Shown: positions 11,505-24,655, counted from the first letter of the stretch. The stretch: DNA of 64,000 nt from Melampsora larici-populina 98AG31 (GCF_000204055.1 NW_006768813.1:1939-65938), one strand, 5' to 3'. Numbers and translations are program-made. The notes: a model not told the origin generated them from the letters alone.

Positions 11505-13966
11505 ATTTTCAATCTTTAGGCAGAGGCCGCTGAAGAAGCCGAATCAAACAAAGGACGTAGATGTAAGGGTTTTAATATGCCAGCAAGAAGGAGGTTGCCT
11601 TTCTTGATCCCGCTTGATTTATTAGCACGGATAATGATCCAGAGGAAAGGAATGAATTTAAATGAACGTATTGGCGTGGGAATCCTCGAGTAAATGAAAA
11701 ATATAAGGAGTGTGATGAGACAATGACGAATCGATGACGATGAGCAGAAACTGCGATAGATTTGGTTTGACGAGGGTGGTAAAACTGGTACCGCAGACGT
11801 ATTTAGTTATCGATGCGGCAATGTGGATAGGGAGTACCAAGATCACAGATTGGACTAGTTCAAATGAACTCACTTTGAAAGCTTTCCGCTGAGAACCAAA
11901 ATCGATGAGTCTTGGGTAACAAAGGGAAAAGGTACGCCTGTCAAGATTGATAGATTGGACTAAGATTGACAATATATAAAGGTAGGGAGGGAATTGCACA
12001 ATGACGAAAGGTGCTGATGAGGGAAAGGAAGTAAGGAGAGTGAAATATAGAAGGAGTGATTATGGCAAGACTAACGCTGACTATAAAGCCTTGCTTGGGT
12101 CTAAGTTCAGCCGAGTAGCTTGAACTGGATGTCGCAGGAAATGAAGACGGAAGGGCAAACCCGACTGAGTTGGATGAAGGGTCAAAGAAGATCAGAGGGA
12201 GACACGTAAATCAATGGAACTAGAGCTCCTAGTCATCCTGAACCCAGTCAGTCCTAAACAAATTTCATCACCGGTCAAGACGGCCTCAAACTAATTGCTC
12301 GAGGTGACTGGCTTGAGTTAATCCCAAAGCTTCACGAAGGTCGACGAGGTGTCTCAAAGGCGCTTGATCGGATAAAACGTGAGCTAACAAGTCCTTCATG
12401 AGACTTGTTTCTGGAGCGTATCTGGACCCAACCGAGTTTCCTCTCTTCGGGCCGTTGAGATACTGTTTCGACCTGTTTCCACCATGGATAGACACTAGCT
12501 GAGCGCTACCGGGATCTCAAGATAACACGCTGCGAGCTATGCATATATACAACCGGTCCCTTGATGGTATGGCCGTGTCAGTCAATCACTTTGACAGAAC
12601 CCTACGCGGTGAGTTCGACCCTTATTGCAAGACGCGCTAGGTTCATGAGCTTCTACCTTTGACATCATCTTATTTATCCGCAAACCGATGAACTTCCAAC
12701 GTTTGCCACTTGTCCGCAACGCGGGATCGAGGGGTATACACGATCCCAGTGTTGCATGCCAGCTCGCGAGCGAGGGACTTGATATGTTTTAATCAATCAT
12801 CCATGAATCTCGACGTCAGATGGATGTATCGTGAATCTCAAAACTTCTGAGCGAGCAAATCCTTGCGCAATTCAGCTGTGTGGTACGCTGCGCTCCCTCT
12901 TGCGCCAGATTGCTTTGATGTGTGTCAACACAGATCGTTCAAGACTTTTATGCACAAGTCTGAGGATCCGAAGCAGACGGCACTCGCACTAAGTATGACT
13001 TACTGAAGTGCGAAAGGCTCAGCATTGCATTTTGTTGGAATTTGTGCGTGTTAGGATGGATCACCAGCTGAGATAGAAACGTCCGTTGATATAGCCTTAG
13101 GGAAGGTGAGGAACAAAGTTGTTCTAGAACTTTTCCACGAAGTTTGCAAGAATTTCCTCCAGGCTGTTTACCTTTACATATATCCATTAACTTTCCAGGC
13201 CTTCCTCTTCCTCCACTACCTCAACGTAGCACTGTTTCCTTACAAACTTTCTTCATCAGTCTCACTCTCTATGTCTGAACTACCCGCATAGTATCTCGAG
13301 AATGCTCATTTCCATCTTTGGATGAGCATTCTTTGAGCTCAGTCTCTCAGATGAGTACTCAGAAACAGTTCATGAGTCACTGCATACTCAGGACATCTCA
13401 GCACCTTGTCCAAAACCCTGGATCAGCAGGCTCCAAGGCATGCTCCTGAGGATCAGCTGGGTGGCTGAGATGAAGTGAATCAGGCTTCTTTGTTAAGGAG
13501 TGAAGCCTGAGGAAGGCCTACTTCATCTGCTCAGTCCTGTTTATCATGTGAGACAAGCAGGAAGAAAACAGGAAGAAAAGGGAAATAATTTGGAAGTAAA
13601 ATTGAACAAACATTTGAAAAAAATCAAAAAAGTTTCAATGCTCAGCCCAATGTGAGCATCCAGTTTGCCCCTGTGAGTGTAATCTGATTTAATCAGATTC
13701 TTGATTTCAAACATGGTCTTCTGATTTCAAACCTGAGCACCATTCTTTGATCAACACCTTCAAATTAAATTTAAAGACAAAATACCAATCACAAGACAGG
13801 TAAGAAAGGATGGAGGAAAAATTTGGCATAGGGTCACCTGTCCAAGCTTGTGACCTTCCTGATAGAACTACACCTATGTTTTCTAAAATTACAAAAAAGT
13901 AATAACCTAAGCAGAATTTGACCAGTTTGAAAGGAGTTTGAGAGTTGCAATAATGCCAGCACTCAA
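11505..13966. other. Intergenic with small hairpins
   Basis: The first few hundred bases are upstream of the glycosyltransferase gene. A 69-codon minus-strand frame (12286-12495) has a protein-like composition but no ATG, so I do not call it. GAATGCTCAT/ATGAGCATTC form a hairpin at 13300-13331. A longer imperfect one lies at about 13463-13535 (CTGAGATGAAGT facing ACTTCATCTGCTCAG). Confidence 0.45.
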
Positions 13967-13968
13967 TA

Positions 13969-14123
13969 CAGCTATTCCCTTAAAGCTTGATATTTTTCGT
14001 ATGTTTTTCAGACCTATGTTAAATATTTTTTAAAAAAAAAATTCTTTTTTTTTCATTAACATACGCCAGTATATGGCAGTATGACTCACTTGAGGCTTTT
14101 CCGGAACTCTCAGCGCACTGGTT
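13969..14123 (+). repeat. Left terminal inverted repeat of element A
   Basis: It begins after TA at 13967-13968 and ends in CTCAGCGCACTGGT, matching 47027-47181 inverted. Confidence 0.82.
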
Positions 14124-14485
14124 GTGTTTGAGTAAGTTGATCTGGTTGGATCAGTGTCACCTGGTCACTTCACCCGGGTGCAATTGTCGGGTAACCAATC
14201 TCGAGTATTGAATCTCGGGTACTGAACCGTCAGTTTCAAACAAAAAAAATAAAAATAAAAATAAAAACACCCGGCTACCTGATTGACCGACAACAGCCAG
14301 CAACCCTCTTTACCGTCTTTACCCTCTTTACCACCTTCGATCCACCCTCTTCATCCTCTTTACCTTTTATCAAAACCCCCTATAACCTTCAATAACTTTC
14401 AATAACATCCAGCAACACTCAAAAAACCTTCAATCGCTCTCATTTTCTCTCACTCAACTTTCATCGACCCACTTGTCTTATCGCA
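14124..14485. promoter_or_regulatory. Leader of the accessory gene of element A, TTTACC/CTTCAAT-rich
   Basis: This stretch contains an AAATAAAAATAAAAATAAAA run, then ACCCGGCTACCTGATTGACC, then pyrimidine-rich CTCTTTACC and CCTTCAATAAC repeats up to the ATG. The mirror region upstream of the transposase (46475-47026) has the same elements in the same order, so both genes appear to share a leader type. Confidence 0.5.
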
Positions 14486-17400
14486 ATGGATCCAACCAAA
14501 CAATTGCCACCAGCTCAATTCTCACCTATCGAACCAAGCAACACTACCGATCAGCTCATGAGATTACCCTTGGACTACAACATCCCCCCTCAACAGGCGG
14601 GATTTGACTTCCACCCGGGTTACATATCACCTGATCGATCCTCTCACTCGGACTCCAAATCCGACTCTCACTCCAGCTTTGAATCGGAAGATCAATCAGA
14701 CTCTGCTAGCGATGCTGATTCTGACTCATCAGACATCGAGATCATAATTAGTGAGCCCAAACCGAAGACAACACCCTTTCAGATGGCCATCGAACCGCGG
14801 GATAAGAAGCCACTTATTGAAACCCCAAAGTATTCTCCTGGTGAGTCGAGATCATATGGTCTCAAAAATAGTGGATTATCACTGATCCATGAATTTCTTT
14901 GGCAGAATCGAGTGAACTTCTTCCGGAACCGTTCACGTTTCCAAACCCGTTCTTGTTCCAAGAACCAAAAGCGATTGGCCATCCAGGTAAGCATTGTACA
15001 TTCCCCCTTTCCCTTCAAGTTTATCTAAATTTTACTGAATAACTCACAAACCTTCATGTGTTACTTTTTTTGGTCTTTAAGCTCAATCTCAAGGAAACAA
15101 TGTCAAAGTCCCTGAAGCTCACAACGAACTGCCAGTTGATCCTCTTCAAGTCTCTTCGAATTATCACTCAAAAAAGAAGAAAAAGGCAAAGAACAATCCC
15201 GATCCTCTTCAAGTCTCTTCGAATTCTCACTCAAAAAAGAAGAAAAAGGCGAAGAACAATCCCGATCCTCTTCAAGTCTCTTCGAATTCTCACTCAAAAA
15301 AGAAGAAAAAGACCGATCCTGAATCCGATCCTCTTCAAGTCTCTTCGAATTCTCACTCAAAAAAGAAGAAAAAGACCAATCCCAATCCCAATTCCAATCC
15401 GATTCCTTCTTCCAAATCTCACTCAAAAAAGAAGAAAAAGTCAAAGACCAATCCCAATCCTGATTCCAATCCGATTCCTTCTTCAAAATCTCATCTAGAA
15501 ATCAAACCTGAAGTCAGTTCAGTAACTTCTCAAATCAAAAAGAATCTTAATGAAGATACATTGTCAAGGTTGTCCAATCCGATCAATAAATCAAGACATC
15601 CGTTTGAAAATTGTAATCCCTCTCCTGAGACTCAATATCGTTCTCCCTCTCCTGAGACTCGATCAATCCTATACGCACAAGATTTTGCCTTGAAGAGGCT
15701 ATGTCCAGATGATCTCGATTATCATTCCTCAATGGATCCCTGTGTGAACTATCAAGCCAACAAATCCAACAACATCAAGATTCATCACTATCAAAACGAT
15801 CACAGAAAAGTGCCTCAAGAGGCTGAATCGGTCATCTTTCCATCTCGAGAACCAGCTGCAAAGATTGTCAAAAAACCAAAACAAAAAGCGAAGAACTTAG
15901 TAGAATCAGAGCACAAGCAAGTCAAAGTTGAAAAGACACAACATCAGAATCAGGTGCATGCCAAACAAACTGATGTTGTGAAAGAAACTGAGATACCCAA
16001 GGCTGGTGAGTCTTCTTTTTTTACTTAAATCCTCTCCTCTTGAGCAAGTAGAAAACTAAATGATTATCTATTTAAATTTCAAACAGTGGGGAAAAAGAAG
16101 AAGAATGTAATCAAACCAGCACCAGCTCGAACCTTGAGATCGTCTCAAAGAAGCAAGCCAGTGGAAAAATCGACCAAATCTTCTTCATCGGACGAATCGA
16201 CCAAATCTTCTTCATCGGACAAATCGACCAAATCTTCTTCATCAGACGAGCAGGATTCTAGAAACAAAAAGCAAAACAAAAGTGTGCCTTACATACCATC
16301 AAGCCAATCAGATCTACCAGCTGCTCCTTTGGAAGCAAGTGCTGTAAGGAAGTCTACGAAAATGCGCGTATTCACTTCGTACGAGATTTGGACTCGCAAA
16401 CCCAAACCAAATACGCCAAGCCAGTCCAAGAAGAAAACAGCACCGGCAACCGCAGCTTGGAAAAAAGGAGCCAAGCCAAATACCGAGGCAAATGAAAGCT
16501 TTTCATTCTTGATTGACTCCGCCAAAATTTCCCCTAAACAGCTCAAAGAATTATCTGAACCGATTTGGGACAAGATGCTTCCCAACTTGAATCGGTATTG
16601 ACAGCAGTTTCCAAGCCAACAATTCACCTGGTATGGCATGAACCGAACTGAAAGTCGAATGATCAAACAATACAATATTGATAATGAGACTGCGTTTGAA
16701 AACTTTCTCAAAGCTGCTCGTCTTCTGAGCGACAATCAATGGCCGTCCCTCTTCTTAAAGATGGAAAATCCGGGTTCGTTTGTTCAACAAGAAATTGAAA
16801 CAGCTAGTCAAGGCAACTCAATTCTGGAATTCCTTGGAGAAAATGACAACAATCACCAATCCGGAGGTGTAGGAGATGCACACGTTAATGCACCTGACTT
16901 GGAATCAAAACGCCTTCTTTCTGAAACCATCAATTTACTTATTACACAATATTCCGCTAGCAAGGGTGGTTCACCTGATCATGCTTGGTACTATGATCCA
17001 GCCAAGCCAGGTTTTTGGTTCCGATTAACTCCACCAAGAGCTCGTGAATGGGCTCAAGTGTGGGTAAGCTGGTTGATCTCTACTCTTGGACGTTGTTTAC
17101 CTGACTAACTTACAAACTCGGATGCTTTTTAGATCGTCCAGATGAAGTCTGGTTTGAAGGAAGTTGATATCCACACTCCACCAAAAGGTCCGATGTTCAG
17201 GACTTACCTCCATGGGATCAAACCCTTGGTCAACAACCAATCCACACTAACTGCATCCACCTCAGAAGTGATCAACTCGGTAGAGAGCTCAGGTGTATCA
17301 ATGAGTGATGACAGGATGTATCAGGTCAAGTACTGTGGTAAATTCGAAGATTACCTCAGTTGTGCGCTGGTTCCACCAGATGATGAAGAAACAAGGAATG

Positions 17401-17585
17401 TGCTCCAATATCTGGGCATAGATCACTGGAGCTCATTTTATGAAGACAAGACCCTTACTCCAGCATTTCTTGTAGGAAAAGGGATCTCTTTTGGTACGGC
17501 CAGTAAATTGGTCACTGGTTCTCAATTTGCAATTCGTGTAAGTAGGCATATCGAGAAGGGTGGTTTTACACCCATAATGGGTTGA
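14486..17585 (+). pseudogene. Accessory gene of element A, unknown function, one in-frame TGA
   Basis: Five exons (14486-14840, 14906-14986, 15082-16005, 16087-17063, 17133-17585) join in frame to 930 codons. The N-terminal part is Ser/Asp-rich. Residues from about 145 form a repeat, DPLQVSSNSHSKKKKK and relatives, six or seven times, each ending in a Lys5 block that looks like a nuclear localisation signal. A KSTKSSSSDE triplet repeat follows at about 16165-16250. The C-terminal third is more globular (QYNIDNETAFENFLKAARLL, PAKPGFWFRLTPPRAREW). No known domain was recognised. A TGA at 16599-16601 (codon 625) interrupts the frame between LPNLNRY and QQFPSQQFTWYG; a tryptophan would fit there. 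The copy may be a pseudogene, or this base may be wrong. A last donor at 17539 could allow a further exon. Confidence 0.68.
15130..15480 (+). repeat. Coding tandem repeat, about 63-bp units
   Basis: Six or so units of GATCCTCTTCAAGTCTCTTC followed by a TCACTCAAAAAAGAAGAAAAAG stretch (given here in two parts) encode the Lys5 repeat of the accessory gene. Later units are shortened and diverged. Confidence 0.85.
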
Positions 17586-17896
17586 AAAGAACATTTGTTT
17601 TCATTTCAAAATTTACATTCCTTTGACTTGTAAGCTTCAAAAGCAATTCTCTTTTTTCTTTTTTTTTCTCAAAAAAATTTACACTCTTTCCACTTGTAGC
17701 AATTGTCTTTTTTTGTTGTTTTTTGTCAAAAAAAAATTACACTCTTTTGAATGAATGCTGCAAAAGCAATGTGCGTACTTTTGTATCTCTACATTGAAAT
17801 CAAAAAGGAAATAGGCTTCAGGTTGAACCTTGATCAGAATTGTTTCTGAAGTGATTTACACTGATGAGCAAAGTCTGACTAAGCAGTCATAGTGTA
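17586..17896. other. 3' flank of the accessory gene of element A
   Basis: T-rich sequence with no gene. It ends in GTA at 17894-17896, the left copy of element X's target duplication. Confidence 0.5.
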
Positions 17897-18045
17897 CACT
17901 GCGGGAAAATCACTGACGTGAGCCTGGCTCGCGCCACCGTGACGTGAGCCACGGGCTGGCCCCGACCTGAAGCCAACCAAATTTCACACGCGGGCGTGAC
18001 AAGAGCCATTGGAATTTGGCCTGCTGAAGCCATCCACTTGGTTTC
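17897..18045 (+). repeat. Left terminal inverted repeat of element X
   Basis: Matches 44348-44855 in reverse orientation once the MITE at 44449-44813 and one copy of its duplication are removed. It ends in GCTGAAGCCATCCACTT. Confidence 0.85.
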
Positions 18046-18061
18046 ACCTAAGACCAGTACC

Positions 18062-18177
18062 TACGGTGGCCCACAAGCGCCAACTGCGCCATAACGACAA
18101 AAGTAAAAAAATTACACTTCGAGCCCCGCCAAACACCCCGCCCAGCTCATTAGGACTGCTCCTGCCCGGTTCAGACC
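18062..18177 (+). repeat. Left terminal inverted repeat of the IS3EU-like element
   Basis: Preceded by AGTACC (18056-18061). It includes the 17-mer GCCAACTGCGCCATAAC at 18079-18095; a second identical copy lies outside the repeat at 18251-18267. Confidence 0.9.
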
Positions 18178-18459
18178 GTCCTCCTAATTGCTAAACAAGG
18201 CCACCTGCAAGCTTTGCGGAGCTAAACAACTATATGCCTTGCCATGACCTGCCAACTGCGCCATAACAAGGTCCCTCTGAATCAGTCCAATATGCCATGG
18301 CTGAAGAACACGGGCCTTTATAATCTCTCCGGGTTCCGCAGTTACAGAATAAACTTCATCCCACATCCTTCCAGTTACTCCTGTCTCTTTTTTTCTTCTT
18401 CCACTTACATACTTTTTTCAATTTTTATATAGACCATCTTGAACACCAACAACATAAAC

Positions 18460-20648
18460 ATGAACTCACCAATTTGCTCTGCATGCCGTCAACGCCCTGC
18501 CACTTTTCGTGACTTCTGCAGCCCCTGCCTCAAGATACGACTAGCCCCCGGTTCAGCATCACCTCCTGACCCTCCTAATAGTTCCGAAATCCCCTCTCCA
18601 ATGACGAACCAGTTCAATTACCAACATCACCCTCAACTTCTCGCGACCACCACTTCTACTTCTGCCTACCAAGCACCGCAACCCACAAATAATGTCACTC
18701 AACCAGCTTCTAACTTTGATGTGCGAGCTTATAAACACGCAGCAGCCAGCGTGGCTGCACACAACAATTCTCTTCAACCCCCTCACTCTACCATGAGTTC
18801 AACGTTGGCAATTTCGCCTCCATTTGACCCACTTGCCCTCGCTAAAGAAATCCGCAATCGTACCATTGCAGGTGGTGCAGCCAGCAAGGTAAAGCGTCCA
18901 CGAGGAGGCGTAGCAACAACTACTCGGCAACGGGCTCGGCCAAACCCAGACACACCCACCTTCGATTCAACAAACCCTATTATTACTTTTGTATGTGGTT
19001 TTGAAATATACCAAGCTCCTAAGTGGGCAAAAGCAAAACCCCTTCCTGTGTCTCGAACAATCAATTTATTAGATCCTAATGCTTACAACACATTGCGTCA
19101 AGACCTTTGGTCACACTTCCATCGAGTCTTTATTCCAAACAACATTCTCACAACTCTGGACCCAGCCGGTTTTTCATTCACTTCTTTAGGCAGTACCGAA
19201 GCTACCGTCACAGCTGAAAACCTGATGTGGTGGTTTACTAATAAAAGCTCAATTGATCTCATCTACGATCACACTCGATACGAACACAGCCAAGCCTTGA
19301 CTAAAGCTGCTGAGCTTGAGTCCCCTGAAGCTCAGATCCTACCTAATTCAGCGGCTACGAAGACACATCTAGGTTACGGCGGTACGTGATCTGTCTATGT
19401 ATGATTGTTGCTTTTTATTGATGTTTATTTGTCTCTTATTCTTCAGCTCGCTGGACACAACCACTTCTCCATATCAATGACGACAAAGTTGAACAAGGAA
19501 TCGAACGCTTTGGTGCATCTCGCGAGCCTTACCTTCTCCACAGCAAACGCGGGATTTCTTGGCAAGCTGGTCTGCAGTGGCTGCTCCAAGTGGACGGTAA
19601 CACAGTTGAATCAGACTTTGTGGCTTTTCGTTGGCACAACTCAGGAGCACCTCAAACTGGACGCACTCACACAGTCCAGTCGATTGATATTTGGCAACCC
19701 AGCGGTCCAATTGTGCTCATCAGCAAAATCCCGCTCAAAAATCGCTTTCTTTTACCCCTGGTTGCACCTATCACCACATCGCGTCTCTATGCTGCAGTGG
19801 CCATTCTACTACGGGAGTTTGTGGTATATGGACAAAACATACCCGGACTTTCTGACCATGTTGACTTTTGGCAGGTACTCAGCAAACTGCGTGTAAGTGA
19901 CCTCTTCTCTGAACATGAACGCCTCCTACTTGCTTCAAACTGACTTATTTTGTTCCTCCTCACAGCTTGTCGAGCATGTCATCATCAGCTCACAAATGCC
20001 CGAAGAGGACAACAATGTCAACCCAGATCACAATCACAACACTGGAATCAATACTGAAACCGGAGTCGAAGGCCCAACCAAGGTTATGCACGCAGAAGAA
20101 AAGTTAGACCTCCCATTGAAAAGCTACGGTTCTTTAGATTTCTTTGGCTTTCCACAAATCGCAAAGCCTTCTGAAATGGACTACCTTATGGATGCATTTA
20201 TTCATTGGACATATCAGCATAGTGAAGGTCATCGGTTTGTCACTGGCTTACGTGGTTCTGGCTCCGTGGTCACCAACCCCCGAATTTTGGACATGAACCC
20301 CACGTACGTCTATCAACTCAATTGTGTCGTAGTTTATCACACTGAGTCATTCGCTATGGATTCAGGCATGTATGGGGCCCACAAAACGGCCAACCTTCGG
20401 CTATTGCATTGATGATTGTCCAACATAGATGTCAGATTGGATGCAAACTCCTTAAGCTTCCACCCCTCGTGACTATCCCAATACCGCAGCCATCAAAAGA
20501 TCTTGTATGGTGTCATGCGCAACAGTCTCTTCAAAATCCAAGCCAGCGCCTAACTGCAGGGCTAGTTGATCACGCAACAACACACAAACCGTCCCGTAGC
20601 GAAGTGTACTACGGTCACGACGGCGGTACGGTGAGGTTTATTCTGTAA
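18460..20648 (+). CDS. Cargo gene of the IS3EU-like element, last exon cut by a hAT insertion
   Basis: Exons 18460-19381, 19447-19892, 19966-20303 and 20366 onward join in frame. Near the N-terminus CSACRQRPATFRDFCSPC has a C-x2-C-x11-C-x2-C spacing and probably binds zinc. A low-complexity Pro/Thr/Asn region and a basic segment (KVKRPRGG) follow, then a globular region with TINLLDPNAYNTLRQDLW and a middle exon with PLLHINDDKVEQGIERFG. I do not recognise a family. At 20578 the frame enters the hAT element and runs 23 codons to a stop at 20646-20648, giving 662 residues. The original 3' end lies beyond the hAT (24663-24730) and would have given 661 residues, so the insertion replaces only about the last 22 residues. 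ATG 18460 is the first in frame. Confidence 0.75.
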
Positions 20649-20658
20649 ACCTCACCGT
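20628..20658. repeat. Perfect 13-bp hairpin in the left subterminal region of the hAT
   Basis: ACGGTGAGGTTTA (20628-20640) and TAAACCTCACCGT (20646-20658) are separated by five bases. Confidence 0.9.
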
Positions 20659-20825
20659 TGACGTAGTGAAGTCAATACTATTATTAGACCCAACCCGTAA
20701 CTACGGTGAGGTTGGGCCGTAGTGGACCGCGCCGTAGCCACCGTAGTAGCCGTAGTCTACGGGCAGCTACGGTCAAAAAAAGAGAAAAACAATTTTTTTT
20801 ATTGTGGAGTAGAAATAGGACAAAT

Positions 20826-23800
20826 TCATGTAAAATAGTTGTGGTTACAAAGTAAAAAGTTTATACCAAACATGGAGAGAAAGAATATTAATGATAGTAA
20901 AGAAAGAAAAGACATTATAATAGAAGGATGTTTAAGAAAGAAAGAAACATAGTATAACTCGTATAACTCAAACCTCCTTATCTTCTTCTTTCCCTCGCGC
21001 AACTCATGATCTAAGAGGTATGTGACTGCATCTTGAAATTTACCTGCAGGCACTTGCTTATTCTTCAACCACTCTCGGCAAGCGACAGCCTGTGAGACAG
21101 CTGAAGGCTTCATTGAGCCTCGACTTGAGATGGCGATGTCGGCCGCCGAAGAGAACATGCGCTCCACCGCGCACGAAGTGGCAGGGAGGGCCAGGTAATC
21201 CCGAGCCATGGTGGCCAAGACTGGGAAGTTCTTCTCGTTTGCCTAGATCACCTCACCTTGATATCAGTAAAGAGTAAAGAAAATGACAAAAATAAAAGGG
21301 AAAGCAGTACTTACTGCCCACCAGTCAAGAGGACTGGTACCTTTGCCAATGGGATGGGCACCCTCCAAATAGCGCTTCAGCTCGAGTTGGTAGTCCAGAG
21401 GAGCCTCATTTGCCGGTGCAGCTGGAAACAAGTTGTCTTCTTCATCTTCACTAACATCCGCTGGGTTCGAAATAACTTCCACTGAAACAGCTCGAGGTTT
21501 GGGCATACTGTCAGAGTAAGCAGAAAACATATACTCCAACGAGCTTTCCGCTTGAACTTCAACGTTGGAGTAAAACTTCTTGATATAATTCAACCAATGT
21601 CGTGGGTTGAGAATGGTCGCGATCTGGACAACCTGGCTTTTGGCAGCCTCCTCGGCGTAATGTTGGAGGTGCTTGAGCATCTCGGTGATCATGACATCGA
21701 GGCTGGGGTATGTGCTGTCCTTCTTGAGTACCTGCAACTCACTCTGAACCTTGCGATATTCAGAAAGGACTTTGCATCCGGATGCAAAGTCTCCTTCCAT
21801 CCGTTTCGTGGCACGCTCGAACACCTGTTTGAAGTGAAGGTCAATCAAAATGGTTCACTGGGACAAAGACCAAAATAACTCACCTCAAGGACATTGTTTA
21901 CGTCACGCACTGCATTCCACTCTTCCTCGGAGATGGTCAATCCTCGGAAGAATCAATTGGTTTTGGAATCGGTGTGTAGCATCCCGTTTATAATCTATAA
22001 GAACAGAAGTGTAAGAGTAACTTCCAAAAGTAGACAGATGTCGAGAGTGTAACTAACCTCATGTCCAGCCGCTGCACGCCTTCGGCTATCGGCCTTGGCA
22101 TTCCACCGGACACCCCATCCGTGAATGATGCTCTTGAGACCTTGAGCTTTGGCGCGTGTGTTGAACCACTGTCGACGTGATGAACTTGAACAGATCAATG
22201 ATACGACCTTGTCGCACTGGAAATTAGAAGATAAATTTAGTTTCTTATACTGTTCAGGTTAAGACAGTAGTGTGATGAGATAATCACCTTCAGTAGAGCC
22301 CGTTTAACCAGCTCGGTCGTGTCGACTGGTTCCTGTGGTGCTGAATCGTCATCTTCACCATCGGGATCGCCATTTGTTGGTGTTAAACCTGCATCATCCT
22401 CATCAGATGATGAGGGTACATCAATGTCATCGTCACCAGTATTGAGGACAATAGTGGGAACTGGGATTGTTGCTCCTGGTCGAGTTGTGGGCTTCACATG
22501 ACCTACTGAGATGTTCATCGTCTTGAGGCCATGTTTTACCACAAGTGCGAGCTTATGACAGTAGCAACGGACATGATTCGATGCGGAATCCCAGTAAACG
22601 GAATCGTCGGTGTTCTTGAACATCTTCTCGAGTTCTTCGGCCATAGTATTGTTGTTGGAGCCTGAATCCGTGGTTTGTGCCAATACCTAGAGGAGAGCAT
22701 TAATGAGAAAGATGTTATGATTGTTCAGAAAATGCAAAAGTATGGAAAAAGGTGACAAACAAGACATACCTTCTTGTGAAGTCCATGTTTAATCAGAAAC
22801 TTACCAACTGGTCTGGCAAGAAGAGCGCCACAGTGGTGCCAAGTTGCCAACTTCAAAGTGAGATGGCTCGTTTGGTACTTCCAGTTTGAATCAATCCAAG
22901 TGGCGGTGACCCCAATGAAAGAAAGTCGGTTCCCTTTAGTTGTCCATCCGTCATGTACAAGACATATCTTACTTTGGTTATCCTGCAGCGAAACAAATGA
23001 AGGGACAAAAGGTACAATTAGATACCAGATGATGTCATGAAATCGAAGATGAAACCTATCAAACCTTGATGTTGCTGATTAGCTGCTCATATAAAGAGCT
23101 ATACAACTCTTTCGCGGTAGAGGCTGCCCAAGTTGGGCTCCTGATGTCGGCCTTGGGATGGGTGAGATGGAAAGCTGCCCTGAGAGTCGGGTCTTGAAAT
23201 CGAACCCATGGGAGGGCATGTCTTAATAGCCAGATGACTAATAAGACATTGAGGATATCAATATCGAACGGTGGTCGGTTGACAAAGCTTTTCATCAATT
23301 CAGCCGATGATGATTCGGTTGCACTGGTCTTGTTTCGTTCTTGGTATGTAGGAGGAAGACCATGATCTTTCTCCTTCATCGCTTTGCTTCGTCCCAGACA
23401 TGGAGCCCGATTTTTGTCGCCGTCTCGATGGCCATATAGGTTGCTGTTCCCATCAATACCCTGAGCACATGTCTCAGGACAAAACCTGCACTCGTATCCG
23501 CGTAATACACCGATTGGCTGTTATAAAAATGTTGGTCAGTTCAAATCAAACTGAGGTAATTATAAGTATCGAAACAAGCTTACATCTTGTTTGAGCTGGA
23601 CCGGAATGGGTTTGTAATACGACAAAAGATGCATAACTCTTTTGGATTGAGCTTGGAAGGCCTTTGCAGGAGGCGCCGTGGGGCTTACTTGATCAACATC
23701 AATCTCTTTAGGGACAGTAAAGTCCTGAGAAAGAACGGAGAACGGAGGAATATGTGAAATTAACAGGAAATAAAACATTGATCTAGGCAAAGGTACTTAC

Positions 23801-24187
23801 AGTTACTGTTGACCGAGTACCTTTGCCTTTGCCTTTGGCAGCAATCTTTCGAGGCTTTTTGGATTGCTGAGGTTCGACTTGGGATTCGGCGGTTCGCTTC
23901 TTAGGTCGAGGGGCAAGAGCAGTAGGTCGTGTTGGGGTTTGAGGTTCTCCAGCTCCAGAGTCCATGATTGCATCCTCTTCTGGATCATCCTCTGGGTCTT
24001 TGTCGGCACCGCTTTTGTCTTCTTCATCGGGTGCATATAACGACCTACGAGAGTCGGCCGAAGTTGGGACAAAAGTAGAATCACGGCGAAGAGGGCTAAC
24101 ACGACTAGAGCGACGAGAACAAGACTGAGATTGGGAGGCTTGGGAATTTGAACTCTGAGTTTTGGGAGCAGATAATAAAGATGACAT
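20826..24187 (-). pseudogene. hAT transposase, nine exons, interrupted by one in-frame TGA
   Basis: Exons 24187-23801, 23724-23584, 23517-23065, 22982-22770, 22686-22288, 22216-22058, 21994-21884, 21824-21315 and 21242-20826 are all multiples of three and join in phase 0 to 930 codons. The start is low-complexity with basic KKPRKIAAKGKGKG. Exon 3 holds a BED-like finger (ECRFCPETC, then NLYGHRDG). The RNase-H-like core shows CLVHDGWTTKGNRLSFIGVT, TTDSGSNNNTMAEEL, VRCYCHKLALVVKHGL and ILNPRHWLNYI. The C-terminal dimerisation region is clear (PLDWWAANEKNFPVL, then LPATSCAVERMFSSAADI). A TGA at 21953-21955 (codon 598) stands between HTDSKTN and FFRGLTISEEEWN, where tryptophan would fit. Unless that base is wrong, this copy makes no full-length transposase. 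Confidence 0.88.
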
Positions 24188-24655
24188 GGTTCAGCGTCAA
24201 ACTCAAAGAAGAATTATTGAAGGTAAAGGATAAAAGTTAAAAAGAAACTGTGAAGGAAGGGAAACGATGGAGAAAAGTGGGAAGAGAAAAGAAAAATGAC
24301 AAAAAAGAAACGAACGAACCCAAATTAAAACATCCCTTGCTTGTCTTTTGAATCTATCCCTTGCTGTTAAGGATCTTGATTGGGATGAATGAGGACCAAA
24401 TCGTCGAAATCTTACCATATCGGGATTCTGGAACTTGAGGCTGAAGAAACCGTAGTGATCGTACTTCACTCCGAACTACGGTGGTGATAACTCCAGAAGA
24501 CGGATACAGCGGTACGGCTACACCCCCTTACTATCCGGGTATTCCCAGACTACGGTACGGTTTGACCGTAGCGGGCCGGACCGCAGTCTACGGTGTCTAG
24601 ACCGTACCGCGCCGTACCGTAGGCCGTTTTTCCCCGCGGTCCGGTTTGTGTGTTG

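Larger units (their letters stand above)
20578..24655 (-). mobile_element. hAT transposon, 4,078 bp
   Basis: The terminal inverted repeat CAACACACAAACCG is perfect (20578-20591 and 24642-24655). The 7-bp duplication CACGCAA flanks it (20571-20577 and 24656-24662). With the next base shared, the pair can also be read as the 8-bp CACGCAAC typical of hAT elements. Both subterminal regions (20600-20770 and 24450-24640) are packed with TACGG/CCGTA motifs in both orientations, like the transposase-binding repeats of hAT elements. A nine-exon hAT transposase gene fills the interior on the minus strand. The target is the last exon of the cargo gene above. Confidence 0.93.

Noticed and set aside
12286..12495. 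Small minus-strand frame with protein-like composition
   Set aside because: No ATG; an upstream exon could not be found, so it is mentioned but not called.
13969..14123. A solo fragment unrelated to the 47-kb transposase
   Set aside because: Similarity to 47027-47181 stops exactly at TA on both sides and the two are inverted, which suits paired ends better; the alternative stays open until empty copies are found.
15103..15486. Minus-strand frame with WKKESDWNWDWDW-type repeats
   Set aside because: Antisense shadow of the coding Lys5 tandem repeat.
16599..21955. TGA as a recoded Trp or selenocysteine codon
   Set aside because: Intact genes here end normally at TGA (for example the accessory gene and the glycosyltransferase), and no SECIS-like element was noticed. 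Simple mutation is more likely.
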